From a virus, in IMG/VR virus record IMGVR_UViG_3300027754_000424, positions 1-24,498 of that record: a stretch of DNA of 24,498 nt. The stretch is one strand, 5' to 3'. A program made the position numbers and the translations under genes. How positions within the stretch are numbered: the stretch's first letter is position 1; each line of letters begins with the position of its first letter. This document shows, one piece after another, positions 16,253 to 21,966 of the stretch. The notes below the pieces were generated by a model that saw only the letters and a program-made list of their open reading frames with translations, did not search any database and had not been told where the DNA came from.

Positions 16253-16441
16253 ATGTACAAACTAATCGACAGTTTCAACGGCGTGGTGATCAGCAGGCAT
16301 CGGACGGTGGAAGCAGCACAGCGTGCGATGGAAAAGCACATGCGCGCGGTGCGGAAATACAATGGGGCAAACAGTTATCTGACGTACGAGATTCGCACGG
16401 CCAATGGTGGCATTGTCGCTTTGGAGGAGGTGTCACTGTGA
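16253..16441 (+). CDS. Small basic protein, unknown function
   Basis: This 62-residue protein begins at the ATG at 16253 behind an A/C-rich leader (CCCAAAAAAAACAAA), the non-Shine-Dalgarno type seen before several genes here. In-frame upstream TTG/GTG codons would give an unconvincing Cys/Pro-rich extension through the hairpin region. The protein reads as strand, helix, strand: YKLIDSFNGVVISRHRTVE, AAQRAMEKHMRAVRKYNG and LTYEIRTANGGIVALEEV. Small beta-alpha-beta proteins with SRHRTVEAA-type motifs are common in phage early regions; the function is unknown. It is first in a run of overlapping small genes. Confidence 0.6.
   Translation: MYKLIDSFNGVVISRHRTVEAAQRAMEKHMRAVRKYNGANSYLTYEIRTANGGIVALEEVSL
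16423..16430 (+). promoter_or_regulatory. Shine-Dalgarno GGAGGAGG setting the GTG start at 16438
   Basis: A near-perfect ribosome-binding site lies seven bases before the GTG at 16438, inside the end of the preceding gene. It fixes the start of the next gene as GTG in a GTGA overlap rather than any upstream codon. Confidence 0.8.
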
Positions 16442-16614
16442 GCGCCAAAAATCGCTGCGAAGTGCGTACGCAATATGGCGTTGCGAATATTTGGGAGGCT
16501 CGCCACGGACAGTGGTCATGGACGCTCGCTGGCAGCGAGGGTTGTGGAGCTGCAAGTTTCTTGGCTGCTTTGGATGAAGCTGAGCATGCGCAAGTGAAGG
16601 AGGTGCAATCGTGA
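16438..16614 (+). CDS. Small protein, unknown function
   Basis: This 58-residue protein starts at GTG 16438, chosen because of the strong GGAGGAGG site and the GTGA overlap with the previous stop. It reads as three short strands with Trp-rich positions (YGVANIWEARHGQWSWTLAGSEG), then a helix (AASFLAALDEAEHAQVKEV). It has the size and style of single-domain phage accessory proteins. I do not recognise it. Coupling to its neighbours on both sides by overlapping stops and starts suggests it is part of one polycistronic early message. Confidence 0.6.
   Translation: MSAKNRCEVRTQYGVANIWEARHGQWSWTLAGSEGCGAASFLAALDEAEHAQVKEVQS
16597..16603 (+). promoter_or_regulatory. Shine-Dalgarno AAGGAGG setting the GTG start at 16611
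   Basis: AAGGAGG lies seven bases before the GTG at 16611. It resolves the start of the next gene to a GTG overlapping the previous TGA, repeating the arrangement 170 bases upstream. Confidence 0.8.
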
Positions 16615-16826
16615 TCATACTTACTGGAGTCTGCGGTGCTACCGGCAAACTGCACGAGCGCACATTCGGATCGGCCGAGGAAATGTATAAATGGGCTGAA
16701 TTGCGAGTGGACGATCTCGGTATCGACGCAGATAAGAGCAGGCCCAATGGCATGAGGAGGAATCGATGGATTCTGTCTATCGCGATGGATGACTATCGCT
16801 GGTGGTCTCTGAAGAGGTCCAAATGA
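16611..16826 (+). CDS. Small protein, unknown function
   Basis: This 71-residue protein starts at GTG 16611 with a consensus ribosome-binding site and a GTGA overlap. It begins with a hydrophobic strand (IILTGVCGATG) and a helix (SAEEMYKWAELRVDDLG) and ends with Trp-rich basic residues (WILSIAMDDYRWWSLKRSK). The GVCGATGK segment recalls a P-loop but is too short and lacks the rest of an NTPase fold, so I do not call it one. The function is unknown. Confidence 0.6.
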   Translation: MIILTGVCGATGKLHERTFGSAEEMYKWAELRVDDLGIDADKSRPNGMRRNRWILSIAMDDYRWWSLKRSK

Positions 16827-17014
16827 CTGACTGGACCGAGGGAGGACTACTCACAGCCGGGGCTGCCGCTGGTATGCTCCTCAGCATACCGCTGGTTTGG
16901 GCCTGCGACCGAATAGCAGCGCGGATGCGGCAGATCCGTCAGCAGCGCAGGCTGCTGGCAGGTATGCGTCCACGGCGCACGGTGGAGCTGGCACAGAATC
17001 ATCAGGCGCGATGA
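16823..17014 (+). CDS. Small single-pass membrane protein
   Basis: This is a 63-residue protein from the ATG at 16823 (ATGA overlap). A hydrophobic segment at residues about 9-34 (LLTAGAAAGMLLSIPLVWACD) is followed by a strongly basic tail (RIAARMRQIRQQRRLLAGMRPRR). By the positive-inside rule the tail should be cytoplasmic. An in-frame GTG at 16802 would overlap the upstream gene further and is less likely. Small membrane proteins in early phage regions often modify host envelope functions or block superinfection, but nothing here identifies the target. Confidence 0.6.
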   Translation: MTDWTEGGLLTAGAAAGMLLSIPLVWACDRIAARMRQIRQQRRLLAGMRPRRTVELAQNHQAR

Positions 17015-17088
17015 GCGCGCGAATTACGGCTGCGCTACTAGCTGCGGCAGCATTCCTAGCATTCGCAGCGTGGTGGCTACGCAGATGA
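17011..17088 (+). CDS. 25-residue single-pass membrane peptide
   Basis: This tiny gene encodes MSARITAALLAAAAFLAFAA plus a WWLRR end: one membrane helix and a basic cap. At 25 residues it falls below usual gene-calling limits. It is supported by context: its ATG overlaps the previous stop (ATGA), and its own stop overlaps the next ATG (ATGA), continuing an unbroken chain of stop-start overlaps. Without it there would be a 70-base gap in an otherwise seamless series. The function is unknown. Confidence 0.5.
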   Translation: MSARITAALLAAAAFLAFAAWWLRR

Positions 17089-17612
17089 TCACAGATCACC
17101 ACGTCCAGAGATCTCCAGAGGAGTGCTGTAGGCACCTGCTCCTCGAGGTCGTGCTGACAGCCTGCTCAGACTGGCTGGCGGCACGAGAGCGCAATTGGAT
17201 GCCGTCAAAAATAAAAGGTAAGTGGCCAAACGGCAATGATCTGGCCGAGTTGCGCATGTTTTTCCGCGATGGCTGGATTGATCGGCTGCTCCACATGGCA
17301 GGCAGCAGCCTGTGTGGGCGGCGCATACTGAGTGCGTTGGCCAGCCAGCCCCGTGATGATTTCGCAAAAACCAAACAAGCTGACCGCACCTCAGAGAGCC
17401 ACATGCTCCATGGATCCGACGACATCACGGTCATTACCGGCGCCACTGACGTGCTCGGTAATACCACCGACATAGGCAGAGCCTGCGCGGCATGGTTGGA
17501 GCGCCGAGAGGCAGGCTACCACACGCGGCGCAGCTGGCACTCGATCGAGCGGGCAGATTTTAATCGCAGACATCCAAAACCAAAAACCAAAAATGAAAGC
17601 ACCACAAACTAA
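17085..17612 (+). CDS. Hypothetical protein, helical N-terminus
   Basis: This 175-residue protein starts at ATG 17085 (ATGA overlap with the 25-residue gene). The first 90 residues are helical, with several Cys and Trp residues (EECCRHLLLEVVLTACSDWLAARERNW) and a FFRDGWIDRLLHMAGSSLCGRRILSALA segment. The rest is polar and low in hydrophobics, ending in a basic RRHPKPKTKNESTTN tail. I do not recognise a family. The last 20 bases overlap the SSB-like gene start. Confidence 0.6.
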   Translation: MITDHHVQRSPEECCRHLLLEVVLTACSDWLAARERNWMPSKIKGKWPNGNDLAELRMFFRDGWIDRLLHMAGSSLCGRRILSALASQPRDDFAKTKQADRTSESHMLHGSDDITVITGATDVLGNTTDIGRACAAWLERREAGYHTRRSWHSIERADFNRRHPKPKTKNESTTN

Positions 17613-18195
17613 CACATCATCAGGCCCCCGTCAGATAGTCCCGGCAGGGACGCACGCTGCACGCATCTACAGCATCATAGACCTAGGGACTCATCAAGTG
17701 GAGTACCAGGGTGAGAGCAAAGCCAAGCGACTAGTGCGCATTGGATGGGAGCTGCTAGATGAGACCATCAGCATTGGTGGCGAGGACAAGCCGATGGTGA
17801 TTGGCAAGGAGTTCACGTTTTCTTTACACGCGAAGAGCGGCCTGAGGAAGGCGATTGAGTCAATGATGGGTAAGGCGCTCAAGGATTCAGACGTGCCTAC
17901 GTTCGACCTTGAATGTCTGATTGGAATCCCGGTGCTGCTGGGCGTGGTGCACGAGCAGAGTCAGGCAGGTAATACATACGCCAAGATCACCTCCTTCGCA
18001 CCGCCAATGAAGAGCATGAAGCCACGGGCGCTATCACTGGAAAAGCAGGTGTTTGAGCTGCTGCCCAACAATTACGAGTCGTACAAGGCACTGCCTTTGT
18101 GGACCAAGCGCAAAATCAAGGAGGCCAAGGAAACTCCAAAAGACTGGGATCCAGAAGCCACAGCAACCGAGGACGGCGATGAGATCCCATTCTAA
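17593..18195 (+). CDS. SSB-like single-stranded DNA-binding protein
   Basis: This is a 200-residue protein. The N-terminal 150 residues are strand-rich, with IVPAGTHAARIYSIIDLG, a basic AKRLVRIGWELLD strand and VIGKEFTFSLHAKSGLRKAIESMMG, the OB-fold-like layout of phage ssDNA-binding proteins. The C-terminus is acidic and ends in DGDEIPF, very like the DDDIPF tip that bacterial and phage SSBs use to recruit partners. The role is to coat single-stranded DNA in replication and recombination. It is followed by nuclease genes, and an A/C-rich leader (CCAAAAACCAAA) precedes its ATG inside the previous gene. The fold is inferred from composition and context, the tail is seen directly. Confidence 0.65.
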   Translation: MKAPQTNTSSGPRQIVPAGTHAARIYSIIDLGTHQVEYQGESKAKRLVRIGWELLDETISIGGEDKPMVIGKEFTFSLHAKSGLRKAIESMMGKALKDSDVPTFDLECLIGIPVLLGVVHEQSQAGNTYAKITSFAPPMKSMKPRALSLEKQVFELLPNNYESYKALPLWTKRKIKEAKETPKDWDPEATATEDGDEIPF

Positions 18196-18400
18196 CCCGG
18201 CGCATGGTTTGCCTTTGTCAGAGTTGTTGGATGCGCTCAGAGATGCAGGAAAGCGAACATATCATCAGACTATTAGAGCGCTCGCACGGGATCGTCAGGC
18301 CACTGCCACTGAACGGTCGCAGGCTTGGCTGGCAGTGGAGGAAGAGGCGAATGATCAGTTGCGCCGCTGGGATTATTTTAATCATCCAGAAATAGCATGA
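18179..18400 (+). CDS. Small hypothetical protein in the recombination cluster
   Basis: This is a 73-residue protein from the ATG at 18179, chosen because a GAGG ribosome-binding site (18169-18172) lies six bases upstream. The alternative start further upstream is buried in the SSB-like gene. The protein is mostly helical and charged (LSELLDALRDAGKRTYHQ, ALARDRQATATERSQAWLAVEEEANDQLRRW). I see no enzymatic motif. Its location between SSB-like and Hjc-like genes, with 17- and 4-base overlaps, suggests an accessory role in recombination. Confidence 0.55.
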   Translation: MRSHSNPAHGLPLSELLDALRDAGKRTYHQTIRALARDRQATATERSQAWLAVEEEANDQLRRWDYFNHPEIA

Positions 18401-18729
18401 ATAGTAGACAGAAAGGAGCTAGGGGCGAAAGAGAGTGGCGCGATCAGCTACGCGCAGCAGGCTACACGGCTCGCAGGGGCCAGCAGTTTGCAGGTGGGAC
18501 TGACTCGCCGGACGTTATCTGCGAGGAGCTAGACTCGGTTATCCATTTCGAGGTCAAGCGAGTGGAGAGCCTAAACATCCACCGGGCAATGCAGCAGGCC
18601 GATAATGACTCCGGCAACAAAATACCCGTTGTGGCACATAAGCGTAATGGAGAGCCATGGCTAGTTACAATGCCAGCCGAGGCCTTCTTCGAGATACTCA
18701 GGAATGGAATCGAAGCATTAAAAAACTAA
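18397..18729 (+). CDS. Holliday junction resolvase-like PD-(D/E)XK nuclease
   Basis: This 110-residue protein has the order of the Hjc/RecB-like restriction-nuclease fold: KGARGEREWRDQLRAAGY (Glu11 or Glu13 in the first helix), RRGQQFAGGTDSPDVI (Asp39), FEVKRV (Glu52, Lys54) and a helix with Gln66 (MQQADNDSG). Members of this fold cut branched DNA such as Holliday junctions by two-metal chemistry. For this phage, removing junctions before packaging is the usual need. The RecE-like exonuclease begins two bases after the stop. The fold is well supported by the motif order, the exact substrate is inferred. Confidence 0.75.
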   Translation: MNSRQKGARGEREWRDQLRAAGYTARRGQQFAGGTDSPDVICEELDSVIHFEVKRVESLNIHRAMQQADNDSGNKIPVVAHKRNGEPWLVTMPAEAFFEILRNGIEALKN

Positions 18730-18731
18730 TT

Positions 18732-19523
18732 ATGAAAACCAAAAAACAAAAGGACGACAGACCAATAGGAGCGCATCCGTATATGACAGAGGAGCAGTAC
18801 CGTGCAGTGGATGCGATCAACATCAGCAGCCTCAAATACATGAGCCGGTCTCCTGCTCACTACAGGGCGGCGCTCGATCATCCACGGGAGGCCACTCCGG
18901 CTCAGCTACTCGGCTCCATGCTCCACGCCACCGTGGCCGAGCCGCAGCGCACGCACTATGTGGTCAGGCCTGATGGCCTTAGTTTTGCCAGCAAAGAAGG
19001 CAAAGCGTGGCGCGATGCCCAGAGCCATCCGATCCTCGGCGGCGATGACGACGACGCAGTGCAGGCCATGTATCGTGCGCTGTGGCGCAGCGAGCGTGCA
19101 AAGAGCATGATAGTCGGTGCTACTAAAGAGTGTTCGGTGTTTGAGTTACACAAGCCCACTGGACTGCTACTTAAGGGCAGGATCGATCTCTTTAATTTCG
19201 ACCGCACAAAAAACGAGGTGAGCATCGCTGATATCAAGACGACTGACGACGCCAGTCCTGGGGAGTTCGCACGCGCTGTGCGTAAGTGGCAGTACCACCG
19301 GCAGGCTGCGTATTACATGGATCTGGTAGGAGCGCACAGGTTCTTTTTTATCGCTGTGGAAAAGGCACCACCATACGCCGTCGCAATCTACGAGCTGGAC
19401 GACCGCACCATCGAGTCTGGCAGGGAGGCAAATGAGCGCGATCTGGCGACATTGGCAACATGCATCAGGACCGATGCATGGCCTGCTTATTCGCAGGTCG
19501 AGGTGAAGCTTGGAATTTTCTAA
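18732..19523 (+). CDS. RecE-like 5'-3' exonuclease (PD-(D/E)XK)
   Basis: This is a 263-residue protein from the ATG at 18732, behind an A-rich leader. The motifs of the RecE/exonuclease VIII-type family appear in order: LLGSMLHATVAEP (His65), LLLKGRIDLFNF (Asp152), VSIADIKTTDD (Asp167, Lys169) and QAAYYMDL (Gln191, Tyr195), with AVEK (Glu209) in a final strand. These enzymes chew back one strand of double-stranded DNA to make 3' overhangs for annealing. A RecT/Erf/Beta annealase would be the usual partner, and I find none here; the SSB-like protein at 17593 is the only ssDNA-binding candidate nearby. Confidence 0.8.
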   Translation: MKTKKQKDDRPIGAHPYMTEEQYRAVDAINISSLKYMSRSPAHYRAALDHPREATPAQLLGSMLHATVAEPQRTHYVVRPDGLSFASKEGKAWRDAQSHPILGGDDDDAVQAMYRALWRSERAKSMIVGATKECSVFELHKPTGLLLKGRIDLFNFDRTKNEVSIADIKTTDDASPGEFARAVRKWQYHRQAAYYMDLVGAHRFFFIAVEKAPPYAVAIYELDDRTIESGREANERDLATLATCIRTDAWPAYSQVEVKLGIF

Positions 19524-19548
19524 ACCACACGCAACCCATAAACAAACC

Positions 19549-19719
19549 ATGAATCAGTATATTGATAAAAAACAATTGGCTAAGGCGTTAAAACTAACCG
19601 TCCGCGGAGTCGAATCCCTTATGGCTAGGCGCGTGATTCCATTCCTTAGGATTAGCAAGCGATGCGTTCGATTCGAACCTGAGAAGGTTATGCAAGCACT
19701 TCAAAAATTCAAAGTATAA
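19549..19719 (+). CDS. Small excisionase-like helix-turn-helix protein
   Basis: This 56-residue protein starts at the ATG at 19549 behind a long A/C-rich leader (ACCCATAAACAAACC). It reads YIDKKQLAKALKLTVRGVESLMARRVIPFLRISKR followed by CVRFEPEKVMQALQKFKV, the layout of the MerR/excisionase-type HTH_17 family. These bind DNA and serve as recombination directionality factors or transcription regulators. With no integrase visible, a regulatory role is the safer reading. Confidence 0.7.
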   Translation: MNQYIDKKQLAKALKLTVRGVESLMARRVIPFLRISKRCVRFEPEKVMQALQKFKV

Positions 19720-19721
19720 CA

Positions 19722-19958
19722 ATGAACCCATCCACACTAGCCCGTATCATCCAGCAACTTATCGCTGCGCAGGAAGAGAATGACTTACTCATCGAGGAGT
19801 GCGCTCGCCTCAATCAGTTGCTGCATCCTGTGGCTGAACCTGAGCAGCATGAGCAGCCTGAGCAGCCTGAGCAGCCTGAGCAGCCTGAGCAGCCTGAGCA
19901 GCCTGAGCAGCATGAGGAGGCTTGGATAATCACCGAGGCGAATGAGGCCAGCGAGTAA
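19722..19958 (+). CDS. Small acidic protein with Glu-Gln-Pro repeats
   Basis: This 78-residue protein starts two bases after the HTH gene. Residues 1-38 form a helix (TLARIIQQLIAAQEENDLLIEECARLNQLL), likely a coiled coil, and residues 40-65 are tandem PEQ/HEQ tripeptides encoded by a 9-base repeat. The C-terminus is acidic. The repeat should be an extended, negatively charged linker. The arrangement suggests a small multimeric protein or decoy, but nothing identifies its function. Confidence 0.6.
   Translation: MNPSTLARIIQQLIAAQEENDLLIEECARLNQLLHPVAEPEQHEQPEQPEQPEQPEQPEQPEQHEEAWIITEANEASE
19839..19919 (+). repeat. 9-base tandem repeat (CCTGAGCAG) in the PEQ gene
   Basis: Nine consecutive 9-base units: CCT GAG CAG, CAT GAG CAG, six identical CCT GAG CAG units (19857-19910) and CAT GAG GAG. 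The near-perfect identity of the six central copies points to recent slippage expansion. Because the unit is three codons, copy-number change alters length without breaking the frame. Confidence 0.9.
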
Positions 19959-19982
19959 GACCTCGCGAAACTTGGATAAGTT

Positions 19983-20024
19983 ATGAGCAGAAGGTCAAAT
20001 CTGACAGAAGAGGAAATTAAATGA
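19983..20024 (+). CDS. Possible 13-residue leader peptide
   Basis: The frame ATG at 19983 reads MSRRSNLTEEEIK and stops at a TGA that overlaps the ATG of the HNH gene. It could be a leader peptide or just a chance open frame; the direct ribosome-binding site GAGGA (20010-20014) serves the HNH start itself. Context is the only support. Confidence 0.2.
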   Translation: MSRRSNLTEEEIK

Positions 20025-20779
20025 CTATGACGCAGCAACAATCGGACAGCTTAATGGATGAGAAAAAGGCAAAGCGCGCAGAATACTACCGCAAAAATGC
20101 AGATAAGTTGCGCGAAAATAGGGCAGAGTATAGGCAAAAAAATGCAGATAAGGTTCGCGAAAAGAGGGCAGAATACTACCGCAAAAATGCAGATAAGTTG
20201 CGCGAAAAGAGGGCAGAGTATAGGCAAAAAAATGCAGATAAGGTTCGCGAAAAGAAGGCAGAATACTACCGCAAAAATGCAGATAAGAGGGCAGAATACT
20301 ACCGCAAAAATGCAGATAAGGTTTGCAAAAAGATGGCAGAATACTACCGCAAAAATGCAGATAAGGTGCGCAAAAAGGTTGCAGAATATAATCGCAAAAA
20401 TGCAGATAAGGTGCGCGGAAAGAGGGCAGAACGTAGTAGGAAAATTGAAGTCAAGATTGTTAGCATTCAAAGAAAACGCCTGAAGACAATTGTAGGATCA
20501 ACATCCGTACGCAGACACGAGATGACCGGCTGCACTTCAAAGGAATTGCGAGATCACATCGAAAGCCAGTTCGTCAAAGGCATGACATGGGACAACCACG
20601 GCCGGTGGCACCTCGACCATATCATGCCGTGCAGCGCATTCGATCTGACTAAGCCTGAGCATGTTAAGATCTGCTTCAATTGGCAAAACCTTTGTCCAAT
20701 CTGGGCCAAGAAAAACCTGCGCAAGGGCAAGAAAATCACGCATCCACAGCTACATCTTCCGATTGGAATTACGCAGTAA
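20021..20779 (+). CDS. HNH endonuclease with N-terminal tandem repeats
   Basis: This 252-residue protein starts at ATG 20021, six bases after a GAGGA ribosome-binding site. Residues about 20-135 are tandem 15-residue helical units (AEYYRKNADKVREKR-like), highly basic. The C-terminus holds an HNH domain: a TGCTSKELRDHIESQF helix, GRWHLDHIMPCSAFD (His197, Asp199, His200) and FNWQNLCPIWAKKNLRKGKK, a form common in phage HNH enzymes that cut DNA. The repeats probably act as a DNA-binding arm. Free-standing HNH genes in phages are often homing endonucleases, so this may be a selfish insertion; it interrupts a series of small genes. Confidence 0.8.
   Translation: MTMTQQQSDSLMDEKKAKRAEYYRKNADKLRENRAEYRQKNADKVREKRAEYYRKNADKLREKRAEYRQKNADKVREKKAEYYRKNADKRAEYYRKNADKVCKKMAEYYRKNADKVRKKVAEYNRKNADKVRGKRAERSRKIEVKIVSIQRKRLKTIVGSTSVRRHEMTGCTSKELRDHIESQFVKGMTWDNHGRWHLDHIMPCSAFDLTKPEHVKICFNWQNLCPIWAKKNLRKGKKITHPQLHLPIGITQ
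20078..20425 (+). repeat. 45-base tandem coding repeats in the HNH gene
   Basis: Eight units encode AEYYRKNADK or AEYRQKNADK followed by a variable basic end; seven are 45 bases and one (20258-20290) is 33 bases, having lost 12. The first four alternate in two versions, so they form two copies of a 90-base higher-order unit (20078-20167 and 20168-20257). A degenerate ninth unit follows. All changes preserve the frame. Confidence 0.88.
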
Positions 20780-20795
20780 CCAAACCCAAAAAACA

Positions 20796-20975
20796 ATGAA
20801 CCTATTCCCGTACACCGGTCCGATGACGACCGACGACATATTCGCGGAGATAAGGATGCGCAGCTCGAGGAGCCTATCATGCCGTGACCGAATGTGCGGT
20901 GCCGAGGATTGTGAGACGTGCAGGGGGCCACAGCAGGATGATGAGGAGCAGCAGCAGAAGGAGGATAAAAAGTGA
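20796..20975 (+). CDS. Four-cysteine miniprotein, possible zinc binder
   Basis: This 59-residue protein starts at the ATG at 20796 behind an A/C-rich leader (CCAAACCCAAAAAACA). Cysteines are spaced SCRDRMCGAEDCETCRG (C-x4-C-x4-C-x2-C), a cluster that could bind one zinc ion, and the C-terminus is Gln/Glu/Asp/Lys-rich (PQQDDEEQQQKEDKK). I have no firm family. It overlaps the PAPS-reductase-like gene by four bases (GTGA), and its 3' end supplies that gene's ribosome-binding site. Confidence 0.6.
   Translation: MNLFPYTGPMTTDDIFAEIRMRSSRSLSCRDRMCGAEDCETCRGPQQDDEEQQQKEDKK
20958..20964 (+). promoter_or_regulatory. Shine-Dalgarno AAGGAGG setting the GTG start at 20972
   Basis: AAGGAGG lies seven bases before GTG 20972, which overlaps the stop of the preceding gene. 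This favours GTG over the in-frame ATG at 20981 as the start of the PAPS-reductase-like gene. Confidence 0.8.
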
Positions 20976-21835
20976 GCATAATGTTATCCCTTAACGGGAA
21001 ACCTCCTGAAATCAAAACGCAGTGGAATGTTTTGAATTTAGGAGCTGGAGTCCAATCTTCCACATTAGCTCTGATGGCTGCTTGCGGAGAAATAACGCCA
21101 ATCCCAGACTTTGCGATATTCGCAGATACACAGGCAGAGCCTAAATCGGTTTATGACTGGTTAGATTGGCTGGAAAGACAGCTTCCATTCCCAGTTCACA
21201 GGGTGACTAGAGGTAATATGACAGATGATATGATGCAATTTAGAACTGCAAAGGATGGACGAGTTTGGACTAAATCAACCATCCCGGCTTTCATGAAAGC
21301 TACTGATGGATCTATTGGGTTGCTTGGCAGATCATGCACTGCAGATTTCAAAATTGCTCCAATCCTTAAAAACCTGAGAAGGTTGTGTAAAATTAAGAGA
21401 GGGGAGAAATCGGTGCAAATCACTCAATGGATTGGCATCAGTTATGATGAAATCAATCGGATGAAGCCGAGCCGCGATAAATGGACGCAGCATAGGTGGC
21501 CTCTAATTGAAAAAGAATTGCGAAGGCATCATTGTTTGGAATGGATGAAATCGCACGGATACCCAGAACCTCCTCGCAGTGCCTGCTCCTACTGCCCTTT
21601 TCATTCCAACAAAGAATGGAGACGGCTCAAAGATTACGAGCCGGAAGCCTTTGCAGAAGCTGTTCGCGTCGAAAAAGAACTGCAACGCACAAAAGCATTA
21701 ACGGACATTATGAGGTCGGTTCCTTGGTTGCACAAGTCATGCGTTCCTCTGGATCAAGTTGATCTGTCAAACGATAAAGATGCAGGCCAACTGGATATGT
21801 TTGGAAACGAATGCGAGGGACTATGTGGAGTTTAA
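20972..21835 (+). CDS. PAPS reductase-like/adenine nucleotide alpha hydrolase-fold protein
   Basis: This is a 287-residue protein. The PP-loop (LNLGAGVQSSTLAL, residues 21-34), a FAIFADTQAEP segment (about 48-57), GRSCTADFKIAP (Cys122) and SACSYCPFHSNKEW (Cys205, Cys208) are the motifs of phage PAPS-reductase-family proteins, and the chain ends with the family's typical NECEGLCGV (Cys281, Cys285). Known relatives activate a substrate with ATP by the PP-loop and often use cysteine-bound Fe-S clusters in sulfur transfer. Whether this one reduces PAPS, thiolates nucleic acid or modifies DNA is unknown. The GTG start is fixed by a perfect ribosome-binding site. It may modify host or phage DNA/RNA; that is inference. 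Confidence 0.78.
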   Translation: MSIMLSLNGKPPEIKTQWNVLNLGAGVQSSTLALMAACGEITPIPDFAIFADTQAEPKSVYDWLDWLERQLPFPVHRVTRGNMTDDMMQFRTAKDGRVWTKSTIPAFMKATDGSIGLLGRSCTADFKIAPILKNLRRLCKIKRGEKSVQITQWIGISYDEINRMKPSRDKWTQHRWPLIEKELRRHHCLEWMKSHGYPEPPRSACSYCPFHSNKEWRRLKDYEPEAFAEAVRVEKELQRTKALTDIMRSVPWLHKSCVPLDQVDLSNDKDAGQLDMFGNECEGLCGV

Positions 21836-21908
21836 GCCTGACACCGTCATGCTCGCCTGCGCATTCGCGTGGTGCGTGATCTTCTATCTGACACTCGGAC
21901 GGCGGTGA
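21825..21908 (+). CDS. 27-residue single-pass membrane peptide
   Basis: From GTG 21825 the frame reads MEFKPDTVMLACAFAWCVIF and ends YLTLGRR: one membrane helix with a basic end. A GAGG site (21815-21818) lies six bases before the GTG, and the start overlaps the end of the PAPS-reductase-like gene by 11 bases. It is too short for standard gene finders. With the peptide at 17011-17088 this makes two similar-sized membrane peptides in the window; they share no sequence. Confidence 0.45.
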   Translation: MEFKPDTVMLACAFAWCVIFYLTLGRR

Positions 21909-21948
21909 TCTTAGCATCGATCTTAGCGTGAGGTGGTTGCGCTAAGAT
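21907..21948 (+). promoter_or_regulatory. Operator/hairpin with three ATCTTAGC motifs upstream of the initiator
   Basis: GATCTTAGC occurs at 21907-21915 and again 12 bases later at 21919-21927. A third copy is inverted: CGCTAAGAT (21940-21948) pairs with ATCTTAGCG (21920-21928) as a perfect 9-bp inverted repeat with an 11-base spacer. The start of the initiator gene lies 18 bases downstream. Two direct copies and one inverted copy of a 9-base motif suggest a repressor/initiator operator. As RNA it would form a stem-loop in the leader. There is no T-run, so it is not a typical terminator. Confidence 0.6.
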
Positions 21949-21966
21949 AGGTGCGTCAAAAAACAA

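Noticed and set aside
16611-16826. P-loop NTPase from the GVCGATGK string
   Set aside because: The protein is 71 residues with no Walker B or other NTPase motifs.
19666-19678. GTTCGATTCGAAC palindrome resembling a tRNA T-arm or attachment site
   Set aside because: It lies in the middle of the small HTH coding region, no cloverleaf can be drawn around it, and no integrase gene is present.
19549-19719. Excisionase-like protein as proof of a temperate lifestyle
   Set aside because: The HTH_17 fold is also used by transcription regulators, and no integrase, repressor or attachment site was found in the window.
20051-20470. 139-residue open frame on the minus strand opposite the HNH repeats, and CRISPR-like appearance of the array
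   Set aside because: The minus-strand frame is a by-product of the repeats. The repeat units abut without spacers and stay in frame with an HNH domain, so it is not a CRISPR array.
20972-21835. DndC-type DNA phosphorothioation system
   Set aside because: Only the PP-loop protein is present; no DndA, DndD or DndE-like genes are visible in the window.
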